Position numbers and translations under genes: made by a program. The notes beneath the pieces were generated by a model. It saw only the letters and a program-made list of their open reading frames with translations. It made no database searches and was not told the DNA's origin. Positions 16,894 to 26,179 of a stretch of DNA of 64,000 nt are shown here, piece after piece (within the stretch, counting starts at the first letter, position 1; each line of letters begins with the position of its first letter). This stretch comes from Streptomyces sp. NBC_00483 (GTDB taxonomy: Bacteria > Actinomycetota > Actinomycetes > Streptomycetales > Streptomycetaceae). The stretch is from positions 9,672,001 through 9,736,000 of the forward strand of contig NZ_CP107880.1 of assembly GCF_036013745.1 (NCBI RefSeq), in the 5' to 3' direction.

Positions 16894-17334
16894 TCAACTC
16901 CGCCCGGGATCGAATGCGAGCACCTGCGTCAGTCGGATGTTGTTGCCCGAGGGGTCCCGGAACGAGGTGTCGATGCCGTACGGCTGCTCGGTCGGCGGGT
17001 CGTTGAACGCGACGCCCCGTGCGGACAGCTCGTCGTAGGCGGCCTTGCAGTCATCGGTCTCCAGGAACAGCGTTCCGCCGGCCCCCTTGGCCACCAGCTC
17101 CGACAGCTGGACGCTGTCCTTCTCGTCGAGCATCGGCGGCCGGGGCACCGGCATCAGCACGAGCGCGGGCCCCTCGCCACCGGGCGGCCCGACACACAGC
17201 CACCGGAAGGCCCAGGACTCCATGGTCACGTCGGCCCGGACCTCCCAGCCCAGTTTCGTGGTGTAGAAATCGAGCGCCTCGTCCTGGTCGTGCACCCAGA
17301 ACTGCGCATTGGCAATCTTGATCGTCGTCGGCAT
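16894..17334 (-). CDS. VOC (glyoxalase/bleomycin-resistance fold) protein
   Basis: 146 residues with paired beta-alpha-beta-beta-beta modules: IKIANAQFWVHDQDEALDFY in the first and LFLETDDCKAAYDELSARGV in the second, ending with IDTSFRDPSGNNIRLTQ. Members bind a divalent metal and act in glyoxalase, dioxygenase or drug-sequestering roles; the substrate is unknown. CGAGGACC precedes ATG 17334. It is 80 bp downstream of an AraC regulator on the same strand, a pairing that is common in Streptomyces. Confidence 0.85.
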   Translation of the reverse strand: MPTTIKIANAQFWVHDQDEALDFYTTKLGWEVRADVTMESWAFRWLCVGPPGGEGPALVLMPVPRPPMLDEKDSVQLSELVAKGAGGTLFLETDDCKAAYDELSARGVAFNDPPTEQPYGIDTSFRDPSGNNIRLTQVLAFDPGRS

Positions 17335-17414
17335 GTCGGTCCTCGCGCCTCACTCATCGGCTGTCCTGCTCCGGGACGCGGATCGTCCCGACACCGACGA
17401 CGCTAGGCACCCGG

Positions 17415-17837
17415 TCAGCCGCTGTCTTCTCGAAACGTGCGGTTCCGCGGCCGTCCGTAGGCCATCGCGACGCACCGGGGGATGCGCACATGACGCGCGG
17501 CGGGAGGATTCGCCGCCCGGTACGCCTGCGGGGTCACCCCGTACATGCGCCGAAAACTCGTCGTGAACGACCCGATGCCGCGCAGCCCCACCGCGACCCC
17601 GACATCGGCCACCGTCCAGTCCGTGGCCAGCAGCAGATGGGCGGCCCGCTCAAGCCGCCGGGTCAGCAGATACTGATGCGGCGACTCCCCGAACGCGGCC
17701 TTGAAACACCGACTGAAATGCGCGGGCGACAGCGCGGCCGCCGCCGCAAGATCCCCCACCGTGAGCTCCTCCGCGTACCGCGCATCCGCGAGATCACGGG
17801 CGCGGAGCAGATGGCGGGAGGGCGGGACGTGGGGCAC
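17415..17837 (-). CDS. AraC-type HTH regulator (DNA-binding domain only)
   Basis: 140 residues consisting almost entirely of the two-HTH AraC domain: LTVGDLAAAAALSPAHFSRC for the first helix-turn-helix and VADVGVAVGLRGIGSFTTSF then GVTPQAYR for the second. It lacks a sensor domain. The start is GTG 17837. It is followed by the VOC gene, which it probably regulates. Confidence 0.85.
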   Translation of the reverse strand: MPHVPPSRHLLRARDLADARYAEELTVGDLAAAAALSPAHFSRCFKAAFGESPHQYLLTRRLERAAHLLLATDWTVADVGVAVGLRGIGSFTTSFRRMYGVTPQAYRAANPPAARHVRIPRCVAMAYGRPRNRTFREDSG

Positions 17838-17919
17838 GGGTCCATTGTGCGGGGTGCGGGCGCCCGACAGCCCGGTGGAGCGGATCCACCGGGCGAAGCC
17901 GGCGAGCGACCTGGCCCTG

Positions 17920-19986
17920 CTACTCGTCGTCGGCGGCCGGACCCGGCACCGGACGCCGTCTGGTCTGCATGCGATCGAGGTGGGTCACCACCGACGCGTG
18001 GAACTTGTTGACCGCTTCGTCGACGCTCCGGATGAATCCGGATTCCGTGTTGCCCCGCTGCGTCCCCATGCCCTTGAACAACGAGAGCCGGAATCCGGTG
18101 ATCTTCGCAGCGCCGCCCGGCAGCAGGTCGCCGGGTTCGGGCCGTAGCCGTTCCAGAGTTCCCCGTGGCCCTCCACCGTCCCCCTCGACCAGGGTCTCGA
18201 TGTGCAGATCCGCCGGTGCCTCGGAGAGCTCCCGGACGATCCGCTTGGCCCAGGAGAGCGGGTAGCCGTGTGCCGGCGGAGCGATGTCGATGGACGTGCG
18301 GATCTTGTACGTGCGCAGGTCGGCGGCGACGGCGAGCACTCCGGGTGTCTGGTCGATGCGCAACTCGGCCCGGAGCCTGCCGTCCCGGCACAGCTCGTCG
18401 GCCATGCGGGTGCGGCGGACCACGGCGTCGGTGCCGCGCCGCGCCCGCTGCACCGGGAGCACCTTCCGTCCCAGCTCGCCGCCCAGGCCCAACGACACCT
18501 GGCGTACCAGCCGCTCCCAGCTCTCGACGGCCTCGAGTGCCCGGGGATCGCCCTGGCACAGGGTTTCGTCCTGGATCCCGTTGCGTACCGGCACCCAGGC
18601 CGGCCCCATGTTGTGGAAACCGTGACAGCCCGAGTTCTCGTGGTGCAGGTAATGCAGGAGCTCTTCCAGCAGCCAGGCGTGCGCCGGATTGCCGAGCCCC
18701 TCGTGCCGGAGCAGCATCTGGGCCTGGTGGGCGACTTCGGCCCACGACAGATGCCACAGGCCCACCTTGTTCTTCCGCCGCCGGTCGATCTTCACCTCGA
18801 CCAGCGGGCTGCCTTCCAGAGCCACGTCGTTGGAGAGGGTGATGACCGCCTCGTAGCCCCTGCGGGCCGCGATGTCCGCGTAGGCCTGTACTTGCTCGGC
18901 CTTGAGGGGATTGCCGTTGGTCTTGGTCTCGACGAGTGCGGTCCAGAGTTTGCCGGCCCGCTCCACCCGGATGACACCGTCGGGCCGGCGGGGCGCATCG
19001 CCGTGGGGGAGAGACACCTCGGTGAAGGTCTCCATGCGTCCGGCGTGGGCGCCGAAGCCGGCGGTCAGCCGCCGACCGAACTCCGGCACCTGTGCCATCA
19101 CGGCCAGCAGCACCGACGTGGCACGGGTCTCCCTGTCCCTGTCACTCTTCAGCGCGGACACGGGAAAGAGGCGCGCACCCGCCCAGGACTCGTTCTCCGC
19201 AAGGGACTTCTTGGGAATTCTGGGGAGCGTGACCTTCTTCTTCGAGGTGCGCGGGCGTGCGGCTCTCTTGACGGAGGGTGTCGGGGCAGCGGCCTCGGCC
19301 GACACGGCGACATCCGTGGCGGGCGTGGTCGGTGACTCCGGTTCGGGATCCTGTCGGGGCCGCTCGCCGACCGCGGGCTGGAGCGGTTCCACCGCCTCTT
19401 CCTGGGCAGCCGGTTCGGTCTCGACGGGCTCGTCGGCGTCGTCATCGATGTCCACGCCGTGATCCGATGCGAGGGCCGCGAATCCCGCTTCGTACCCTTG
19501 TCCCACGGCACGGAACTTCCACTCACCCGCGCGCCGGTACAGCTCCCCGAAGATCAGCGCGCTCACGGCGCCCGCGTCGTCGATCGCGAACCGTAGGAGG
19601 GGTTCCCCGGCTCCGTCGCTCAACGTCAGCTGCAGGGCGCCGAGTTCGTCGAACCGGGCGGACTCGTACCGGCTCGCCGTGATGAGGACCGTGGTGACAT
19701 CGCTCGGAACGGCACTCAGATCGAAACTGATCCGGTCCTCGCTGCCCTCGCCCGTCGGCGTCTTGCCGAGCAACTGCACGCTCCCGTCCGGCGCGCAGGA
19801 GTTGTTGTAGAAGTAGAAGTCCTCGTCGCTGCGGACCTTGCCGCTGTCGTCCAGCAACAGGACGGAGACATCGGCGTCCCCTTCGCCGGTCGGGCTGACC
19901 CACCCCAGGCCGACGATCACCGAGTCGGCCTCCCCCTCGATCAGGCTCCCCAGCCCCACGTTCGCGCCCTTGACCATCTCGTACAT
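17920..19986 (-). CDS. TerD domain fused to a PD-(D/E)XK nuclease-like domain
   Basis: 688 residues. Residues 1-~170 are a TerD domain, the calcium-binding tellurite/stress fold (VGLGWVSPTGEGDADVSVLL; DEDFYFYNN; DRISFDLSAVPSDVTTVLIT). A disordered acidic, then basic linker (~175-260) follows. Residues ~265-420 look like a PD-(D/E)XK restriction-type nuclease core: E323, PDG (D336), ALVETKTNGN (E353, K355) and EQVQAY (Q365/Q367). The last ~260 residues are unassigned. ATG 19986 has GGGGGAGG upstream; a longer frame exists but its N-terminus is low-complexity. TerD domains occur in membrane-linked stress and anti-phage complexes, so a defence effector is plausible but inferred. It diverges from the MHS transporter. 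Confidence 0.75.
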   Translation of the reverse strand: MYEMVKGANVGLGSLIEGEADSVIVGLGWVSPTGEGDADVSVLLLDDSGKVRSDEDFYFYNNSCAPDGSVQLLGKTPTGEGSEDRISFDLSAVPSDVTTVLITASRYESARFDELGALQLTLSDGAGEPLLRFAIDDAGAVSALIFGELYRRAGEWKFRAVGQGYEAGFAALASDHGVDIDDDADEPVETEPAAQEEAVEPLQPAVGERPRQDPEPESPTTPATDVAVSAEAAAPTPSVKRAARPRTSKKKVTLPRIPKKSLAENESWAGARLFPVSALKSDRDRETRATSVLLAVMAQVPEFGRRLTAGFGAHAGRMETFTEVSLPHGDAPRRPDGVIRVERAGKLWTALVETKTNGNPLKAEQVQAYADIAARRGYEAVITLSNDVALEGSPLVEVKIDRRRKNKVGLWHLSWAEVAHQAQMLLRHEGLGNPAHAWLLEELLHYLHHENSGCHGFHNMGPAWVPVRNGIQDETLCQGDPRALEAVESWERLVRQVSLGLGGELGRKVLPVQRARRGTDAVVRRTRMADELCRDGRLRAELRIDQTPGVLAVAADLRTYKIRTSIDIAPPAHGYPLSWAKRIVRELSEAPADLHIETLVEGDGGGPRGTLERLRPEPGDLLPGGAAKITGFRLSLFKGMGTQRGNTESGFIRSVDEAVNKFHASVVTHLDRMQTRRRPVPGPAADDE

Positions 19987-20274
19987 TCGGCCTCCCCCTC
20001 GATCGTCCAGGTACGAGGAACCCCCCTCGCTCGCCGTCGACACATACGGACAAACGGTGAACCTGGCCTGGAGATAGTGGCCTGAATCGGGCGTCTGGAG
20101 CAAGGGTCGCGTGGGTGGCGCCGATGGCTCGTCACCGTGGCGTCCGCGCCCCACTCGATCCCCGATAGTTGAACACCGCGCGATTCCTTGACATGGACGC
20201 GACCGAAGAGCACTCTCGCGAAGGTTTCGTTCCCGGGCACCGTGGCTCGACCGATGGCAGGGCAGGGAGTCGGC

Positions 20275-21630
20275 GTGAACACGCAAAGCGCAGGGTCAGA
20301 GGCGGGGCGGTACGACGTGCGCGGGCACCGCAATCGCGCCGTCGTCGCCAGTACCGTGGGTACCGCCATCGAGTGGTACGACTTTTTTCTGTATGGCACG
20401 GCTGCCGCGCTCGTCTTCCCGCATCTGTTCTTCCCGGGGCAGTCCGAGTACGCGGGCGTGCTCGCCTCCTTCGGTACGCAGTTCGTCGGGTTCGCCGCCC
20501 GGCCGCTCGGTGCCGCGATCTTCGGGCACTTCGGCGACCGGGTCGGCCGGAAGTCCACGCTCGTCATCACCCTGCTGCTGATGGGCGTGAGCACCGTTCT
20601 GATCGGCTGTCTGCCCACCTACTCGTCGATCGGGCTCGCCGCGCCGATCCTGCTCGTAGTACTTCGCGTCTTCCAGGGCATCGGGGTGGGCGGCGAGTGG
20701 GGTGGCTCGGTGCTGCTGTCCATGGAGTGGGGCTCGAAGAAACGCCGTGGGCTGATGGCCAGTTGGCCGCAGATGGGGGTGCCGCTCGGGCTGCTGATCT
20801 CCACCGGCATGGTCAAGTGGCTGAGCTCCGCCTCCGGCGACGGCTTCGAGAGCTGGGGGTGGCGGATTCCTTTCCTTGCGAGCGGCGTTCTCGTCGTCAT
20901 CGGCCTCTACGTACGCCTCAAGGTCATGGAGAGTCCGGACTTCACCGCCGTCAAGCGTGAAGAGGCCGTCGTCCGGATGCCGTTGTGGGACGTGCTGCGG
21001 CACCAGTGGCGCGAGGTGATCGCCGCCGCGTTCGTCCGGCTCTCCGAGCAGGCGCCGTTCTATCTCTTCATCACCTTTGTTTTGACATACGGGACCTCTC
21101 ATCTCGGTCTCGCCCGCGATGACTTGCTCAATGACACGCTCGTCGCCGCGGCCATCGGGCTGCTCACCATCCCCCTCTTCGGGCACCTCTCCGACCGCTA
21201 CGGGCGCCGCCTGGTGTACGGCGTCGGGATTGTGTGCGTGGGTGCGTTCGCGTTCCCGTACTTCGCCCTGCTCAACACCAGGACGCCGGGGCTCGTGCTG
21301 CTCGCCATCGTGCTGTCCCTGGTCTTCCACGGCATGCAGTACGGGCCCCAGGCCGCGCTCATCGCCGAGGGCTTCGGCGCCAACGTCCGCTACAGCGGCG
21401 CCGGACTCGGCTATCAGCTGGCCTCGGTCATCGCCGGCGGCCCCGCCCCGCTGATCGCCGCCGCCATCCTGGAGGACACCGGGTCGAGCACCGGCATCAG
21501 CCTCTACATCGTGGGCTGTTGCGTGTTGTCCATGGGGGCGTTGTTTCTCATTCCGAAGCGGGGGGAGGGCGGGGTCGAGGCGGGTGAGAGGCGCGTGACC
21601 GTTCCTCCGAGTTCCACCAAATCCACCTGA
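20275..21630 (+). CDS. MHS-family MFS transporter (metabolite:H+ symporter)
   Basis: 451 residues, 12 predicted helices. GTAIEWYDFFLYGTAAALVF in helix 1, GDRVGRKSTLV in loop 2-3 and RVFQGIGVGGEWGGSVLL in helix 4-5 define the metabolite:H+ symporter subfamily (ProP, KgtP, shikimate transporter). The likely cargo is a carboxylate or betaine-type osmolyte, not decidable from sequence. GTG 20275 is chosen for GGGAG six bases upstream. It diverges from the TerD-nuclease gene and ends in a clear hairpin. Confidence 0.85.
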   Translation: MNTQSAGSEAGRYDVRGHRNRAVVASTVGTAIEWYDFFLYGTAAALVFPHLFFPGQSEYAGVLASFGTQFVGFAARPLGAAIFGHFGDRVGRKSTLVITLLLMGVSTVLIGCLPTYSSIGLAAPILLVVLRVFQGIGVGGEWGGSVLLSMEWGSKKRRGLMASWPQMGVPLGLLISTGMVKWLSSASGDGFESWGWRIPFLASGVLVVIGLYVRLKVMESPDFTAVKREEAVVRMPLWDVLRHQWREVIAAAFVRLSEQAPFYLFITFVLTYGTSHLGLARDDLLNDTLVAAAIGLLTIPLFGHLSDRYGRRLVYGVGIVCVGAFAFPYFALLNTRTPGLVLLAIVLSLVFHGMQYGPQAALIAEGFGANVRYSGAGLGYQLASVIAGGPAPLIAAAILEDTGSSTGISLYIVGCCVLSMGALFLIPKRGEGGVEAGERRVTVPPSSTKST

Positions 21631-21656
21631 GGGGGCTTCCCCGGGCACGGGATCAG

Positions 21657-21700
21657 GAGGCCGTACCGTCGTGGCGTCGGCGGTGCGGCCTCTCTTTCTG
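21657..21700 (+). terminator. Hairpin terminator after the MHS transporter
   Basis: GAGGCCGTACCG (21657-21668) pairs with CGGTGCGGCCTC (21681-21692) with one mismatch, a 12-base loop, and is followed by TCTTTCTG. It lies 27 bp past the transporter stop and before the next promoter. Confidence 0.7.
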
Positions 21701-21730
21701 CTCAGAAATCAACAAAGTCCTACGGCGTCA

Positions 21731-21759
21731 TTGTGTCGGTTGTGTTGTCTTCTTAGGGT
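21731..21759 (+). promoter_or_regulatory. Promoter of the GH2 beta-galactosidase gene
   Basis: TTGTGT (21731-21736), 17-bp spacer, TAGGGT (21754-21759), about 70 bp before the start codon. This fits the Streptomyces housekeeping consensus TTGACN-N17-TAGNNT. The surrounding DNA is visibly AT-richer than the genes. Confidence 0.6.
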
Positions 21760-21828
21760 GGTGCCGGCTCAACAGGCACTCCGCGCCCCACCAGTTGCAC
21801 GTGTCCACACCCGCAGAAGGGCACAGCC

Positions 21829-24800
21829 ATGCCGCAACCGCACCGCCCCCACACCGTGCCGCTCAGCCGTCGCCGCCTGCTCCAGGCGGGCGCCGTCGTC
21901 GCCGGCGCGCTCGCCCTGCCCGTGGGCCTCCCCGCGACGCGGGCCGGCGCGGCCGACGGTGACGAGTGGAACGGCCGCATCGACCAGTTCCGGCTCGGCA
22001 CCGAGCCCCCGCACACCACACTCATGCCGTACGAGGGTGTGGCGCAGGCCCTCGCCGCCGACCGGACCCGCTCCCCGTACCGACAAAGCCTCGACGGGGA
22101 CTGGAAGTTCGCGTACGTCGACCGGCCCTCGGAGCGTGACGAGGACTTCCACAGGACCGACCTCGACGACGGGGACTGGGACACCATCCCCGTGCCCGCG
22201 GTCTGGCAGTTGCACGGGCACGACCGCCCGATCTACACCAACATCACGTACCCGTGGTGGGGCGCCAACGGCCTCGGCGAGGACGCCCAGCCGCCCGCGT
22301 CGCCGACCCGCTACAACCCCGTCGGTCAGTACCGGCGCACCTTCACCGTGCCGAAGGGCTGGCGGGGCAGACGCGTCTTCCTGCACTTCGAGGGCGTCAA
22401 GTCGGCCCACTACGTGTGGGTGAACGGCAAGCTCGTCGGCTACCACGAGGACTCCTTCACCCCGGCCGAGTACGACATCACCCCGCACCTCACCGAAGGC
22501 ACCAACCAGCTCGCCGTGGAGGTCTACCGCTTCTCCGACGGCGACTGGCTCGAGGACCAGGACATGATCCGGCTGAGCGGCATCTTCCGCTCGGTGTACC
22601 TGTACTCGACGCCAGGCGTGCACCTGCGTGACTTCAAGCTCGACACCCCGCTCGGCGACGGACACACCACCGCCGAGCTGTCGGTCACCGCCACCGTGCA
22701 CGACTACGCCGGTGACCCGGGCGCGTACACCGTCGAGACCCAGCTCTACGATGCCGCGGGCCATGCCGTCTGGCCCCGTCCGCTCACCCAGAAGGCCACC
22801 GTCACCGGCTCCGACGACGACTCGGAAGTGACCGTGCGGGCCGCCAAGTCCGTTCCCTCGCCGCGCCTTTGGTCCGCCGAGAGCCCGTACCTCTACACCG
22901 CCGTGCTCCGCCTGCGCGACCCTGCGGGCAAGGTGACCGAGACGCTCTCGCACCGCGTCGGCCTGCGCGAGTTCGCCCTCAAGGACGGGCTGATGCGGAT
23001 CAACGGAAAGCCGGTGTCGTTCCGCGGCACCAACCGGCACGAGATGCACCCCGACCGCGGCACCGCGCTCACCCGCGCCGACCTGGTCAAGGACATCGAA
23101 ATCATCAAGCGGATGAACATCAACACCGTCCGCACCTCGCACTACCCCAACAACCCGATCTGGTACGAACTCGCCGACGAGTACGGCCTGTACCTCGTCG
23201 ACGAGACCAACCTCGAGACCCACGGCGTCCGCGACGACTATCCCGCCAGCCGCCCCGACTGGACGAAGGCGTGCGTCGCCCGCGCCCAGAACATGGTCCA
23301 CCGCGACAAGAATCACGCCTCCGTCGTCATCTGGTCGCTCGGCAACGAGGCGGGCGAAGGCTCCACCTTCACCGCCATGCACGACTGGATCCGCTCCTAC
23401 GACACCACCCGCGTCATCCAGTACGAGGGCGACGACAGCCCCGGCGTGAGCGACATCCGCTCCGAGATGTACCCGTCGACGAGCCACGTCGAGTCGAAGG
23501 CCAAGGACACCGCCGACACCCGCCCGTACGTGATGATCGAGTACTGCCACGCGATGGGGAACTCGAACGGCAACTTCAAGGAGTACTGGGACCTCGTCCG
23601 CCGCTACGACGTGCTGCAGGGCGGCTGGATCTGGGACTTCGTCGACCAGTCGCTGAGCTGGCCGACACCGCCGCGGACGCTGCTGACCGAGACGGGACCC
23701 GTCGGCCTCAAGGGTGAACTCCTCAACCCCGCGGGCTCGTTCAACCGGGACAAGGGTCTGAGCGGCGCCACCGTCTTCGCCCGCGACGACCGCCTCGACC
23801 TGACCGGGTCACTCACCCTCGAAGCCTGGGTGACCCCGCATGTCACCGGCTACCACCAGCCGATCGTGGCGAAGGGCGACACCCAGTACGCGCTCAAGCA
23901 GAGCGACAAGAACCTGGAGTTCTACATCTACTCCGGCAGCCAGTGGATCACGGCCTCCTGGGCCACCCCCGCCGATGGCTGGACGGGCAGTGAGCACCAC
24001 GTCGCCGGTGTCTTCGACGCGAGCGCGGGCACGCTCACGCTGTACGTCGACGGCGCGGCGAAGGCCACGAAGAAGACGACCGCCAAACCGAGCAGCAACA
24101 CCGCGCCGCTCGCCCTCGGCGTGGACGTCGACAACATGGTCCGCGAGTTCAGCGGCACCATCCGCCGCGCCCGCGTGTACTCCCGCGCGCTGAAAGCCGC
24201 CGAACTCGCCGACGACGGACGCGGCCCGGACGGCGAAGGCGTGCGCTTCTGGTTCGACGCCAAAACGGTCGGCGTCACGGAGAAGCAGGCGCGCGACAAG
24301 ACCTTCTTCGCGTACGGCGGCGACTGGGGCGACAACCCCAACGACGGCAACTTCGTCGCCGACGGCATCATCACCGCGGACCGTGGTCACACCGGCAAGG
24401 CCGCCGAGGTCAAGCGGATCTACCAGGCGATCCAGGTGGCACCGAAGGAGGGCGGCGGGGGAGCGGGGGACGTCACCCTCGCCAACGAGTTCCTCTTCAC
24501 CAACCTCCGTGAATACGACGGCCGTTGGGAACTGGCCCGGGACGGCGAGGTGATCCAGCGCGGCAGCCTGAGCCGCACCCAGCTCGACGTCGCCCCGCTC
24601 GCCCGCAAGAACATCACCGTCCCGCTGAAGCTGCCGAGCAACCCCGCACCCGGCGCCGAGTTCTTCCTGCACCTGTCCTTCCGGCTGAAGGACGACACGG
24701 TGTGGGCCGACGCGGGCTTCGAGGTGGCGCGGGCGCAGCTCCCGATCGACGCGGGCAGCCCGAAGGTGACACTCGTACCGCTGAAGAGCGTGCCGACACT

Positions 24801-25725
24801 GCGCTACGAGGACGGGGACAAGGCCGTCTCCGTGACCGGGAAGGGCTTCAGCCTCACCCTCGACAAGGCGACCGGCGTCATCACCTCCTACGAAGCCGGC
24901 GGCGTCCGGCTCGTCGACGCGGGCCCCGTCCCGAACTTCTGGCGCGCCCCGACCGACAACGACCACGGCAACGGCCAGCACACCCGCAACCAGACCTGGC
25001 GGGACGCGGGCGCGCGCCGCAAGGTGACCGGGGTGAGCGCCCGCGACCTCGACGGCCGTGCCGTGCGCATCGAGGTCAAGGGCACCCTGCCGACCACCAC
25101 CGAGTCCACCTACGCCACCACGTACACGGTCTTCGGCGACGGCGCCGTCAAGGTCGACAACGCCCTGCACCCCGGCGCCGCCAGCCTCCCGTACCTCCCC
25201 GAGGTCGGCTCGATCCTCCGGCTTCCCGCGGCCCTTGAACGGCTGCACTACTACGGCCGCGGCCCGGAGGAGAACCACTGGGACCGCAACGACGGTACGG
25301 ACGTGGGGCGTTGGGACTCGACCGTGGCCGAGCAGTGGACCTCGTACATCCGCCCCCAGGAGAACGGCAACAAGACGGACGTGCGCTGGGCGGCTCTCAC
25401 CGACGGGCGTGGCCGCGGCCTCCTCGTCGCCGCGGACCCGACCGCGGAGCACCCGCTGCTGGAACTCACCGCCTCGCACCTCACCCCGGAGGACCTGTCC
25501 GTCGGCACCCGCCACGACTACCAGCTCGACCCGCGCGACGAGGTCGTCCTGCGGGTCAACCACCGCCAGATGGGCGTCGGCGGCGACGACAGCTGGGGCG
25601 CCCAGACCCACGCCCCGTACAAACTGCTCGCCGACCGGGACTACGCGTACACGTACTGGCTGCGGCCGATCACGGACGTGAAGGAGGCGATGGCGCTGGC
25701 ACGGAGGCCGGTGGCGGGGGAGTAG
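21829..25725 (+). CDS. Secreted GH2 beta-galactosidase with internal LamG domain
   Basis: 1298 residues. A twin-arginine signal (SRRRLLQAG, then a hydrophobic stretch ending ATRAGA) marks Tat export. The GH2 sugar-binding, immunoglobulin-like and barrel domains follow. The acid/base is E507 in SLGNEAGEGS and the nucleophile E571 in MIEYCHAMGNSNG. A LamG/concanavalin-like jelly roll of about 150 residues (~640-790, SLTLEAWVTPHVTGYHQPIV) is inserted after the barrel, and a bgal small-chain (BgaC-type) domain forms the C-terminus. Ordinary LacZ enzymes are about 1020 residues; the extra length is the signal and the insert. It stands alone with its own promoter, and its 3' end overlaps the convergent Trypco1 gene by 56 bp. 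Confidence 0.9.
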   Translation: MPQPHRPHTVPLSRRRLLQAGAVVAGALALPVGLPATRAGAADGDEWNGRIDQFRLGTEPPHTTLMPYEGVAQALAADRTRSPYRQSLDGDWKFAYVDRPSERDEDFHRTDLDDGDWDTIPVPAVWQLHGHDRPIYTNITYPWWGANGLGEDAQPPASPTRYNPVGQYRRTFTVPKGWRGRRVFLHFEGVKSAHYVWVNGKLVGYHEDSFTPAEYDITPHLTEGTNQLAVEVYRFSDGDWLEDQDMIRLSGIFRSVYLYSTPGVHLRDFKLDTPLGDGHTTAELSVTATVHDYAGDPGAYTVETQLYDAAGHAVWPRPLTQKATVTGSDDDSEVTVRAAKSVPSPRLWSAESPYLYTAVLRLRDPAGKVTETLSHRVGLREFALKDGLMRINGKPVSFRGTNRHEMHPDRGTALTRADLVKDIEIIKRMNINTVRTSHYPNNPIWYELADEYGLYLVDETNLETHGVRDDYPASRPDWTKACVARAQNMVHRDKNHASVVIWSLGNEAGEGSTFTAMHDWIRSYDTTRVIQYEGDDSPGVSDIRSEMYPSTSHVESKAKDTADTRPYVMIEYCHAMGNSNGNFKEYWDLVRRYDVLQGGWIWDFVDQSLSWPTPPRTLLTETGPVGLKGELLNPAGSFNRDKGLSGATVFARDDRLDLTGSLTLEAWVTPHVTGYHQPIVAKGDTQYALKQSDKNLEFYIYSGSQWITASWATPADGWTGSEHHVAGVFDASAGTLTLYVDGAAKATKKTTAKPSSNTAPLALGVDVDNMVREFSGTIRRARVYSRALKAAELADDGRGPDGEGVRFWFDAKTVGVTEKQARDKTFFAYGGDWGDNPNDGNFVADGIITADRGHTGKAAEVKRIYQAIQVAPKEGGGGAGDVTLANEFLFTNLREYDGRWELARDGEVIQRGSLSRTQLDVAPLARKNITVPLKLPSNPAPGAEFFLHLSFRLKDDTVWADAGFEVARAQLPIDAGSPKVTLVPLKSVPTLRYEDGDKAVSVTGKGFSLTLDKATGVITSYEAGGVRLVDAGPVPNFWRAPTDNDHGNGQHTRNQTWRDAGARRKVTGVSARDLDGRAVRIEVKGTLPTTTESTYATTYTVFGDGAVKVDNALHPGAASLPYLPEVGSILRLPAALERLHYYGRGPEENHWDRNDGTDVGRWDSTVAEQWTSYIRPQENGNKTDVRWAALTDGRGRGLLVAADPTAEHPLLELTASHLTPEDLSVGTRHDYQLDPRDEVVLRVNHRQMGVGGDDSWGAQTHAPYKLLADRDYAYTYWLRPITDVKEAMALARRPVAGE

Positions 25726-26149
25726 CGGCGGAGGGGTGGTCGGGGGACTCGGTGTCCTCCGGCCGCCTGTTCTCCGGCTGTCCGCCCTCCTGCTGACTGC
25801 CCTCCTGTTGACTGCCTTCCTGTTGACTGCCCTCCCGCTGCCCGCCGCTCCAGCGCAGCCGGACAGCGAGGTGCGTGCTCGCCTTGGCGCTGCTGATGAT
25901 CGCGCCGAGCTGCGCGTCGAGGGTGACGCCGAACTCCACCTCGATCTCCTCCGGATGCAGGGCGCCGGCCCGGAACTCGGCGATCACCTCCGAGGCGGCG
26001 CGGGTGACCGGGGCGAGCGACGCGCGCAGGGTGCTCGTCGCGTTGGACACATGCGTGCCGAGGCCCACCTGTTGGACGCCGTTCCGGGCCGGTGGGGAGA
26101 CGAGGACCGTGGTCTCGTCGGAGAGCTTGAACTGGACTGCTTCGGGCAT
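25670..26149 (-). CDS. Trypco1 (trypsin-co-occurring domain 1, CU044_2847 family) protein
   Basis: 159 residues. Residues 1-~105 match the Trypco1 pattern: MPEAVQFKLSDETTVLVSPP at the start, an alpha-helical middle (RASLAPVTRAASEVIAEFRA) and the hallmark EEIEVEFGVTLDAQLGAIIS ending in a short strand. The tail is low-complexity: five GxQxE-type pentapeptides and a Pro/Ser-rich end. Trypco1 is known as a small accessory next to trypsin-like proteases in actinobacterial conflict systems; how it works is unsettled. Here it is the last gene of the protease/kinase/vWA unit, 30 bp after the solute-binding protein. Confidence 0.8.
   Translation of the reverse strand: MPEAVQFKLSDETTVLVSPPARNGVQQVGLGTHVSNATSTLRASLAPVTRAASEVIAEFRAGALHPEEIEVEFGVTLDAQLGAIISSAKASTHLAVRLRWSGGQREGSQQEGSQQEGSQQEGGQPENRRPEDTESPDHPSAATPPPPASVPAPSPPSRP
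25772..25846 (-). repeat. Five 15-bp repeats encoding GxQxE pentapeptides
   Basis: In-frame units at 25772, 25787, 25802, 25817 and 25832, reading GGQPE, GSQQE three times and GGQRE. The three central units are nearly identical at the DNA level, suggesting recent slippage. They lie in the disordered tail of the Trypco1 protein. Confidence 0.85.
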
Positions 26150-26179
26150 GGGATTCCCCGTTCGGTTGGTCGGTGGCGG

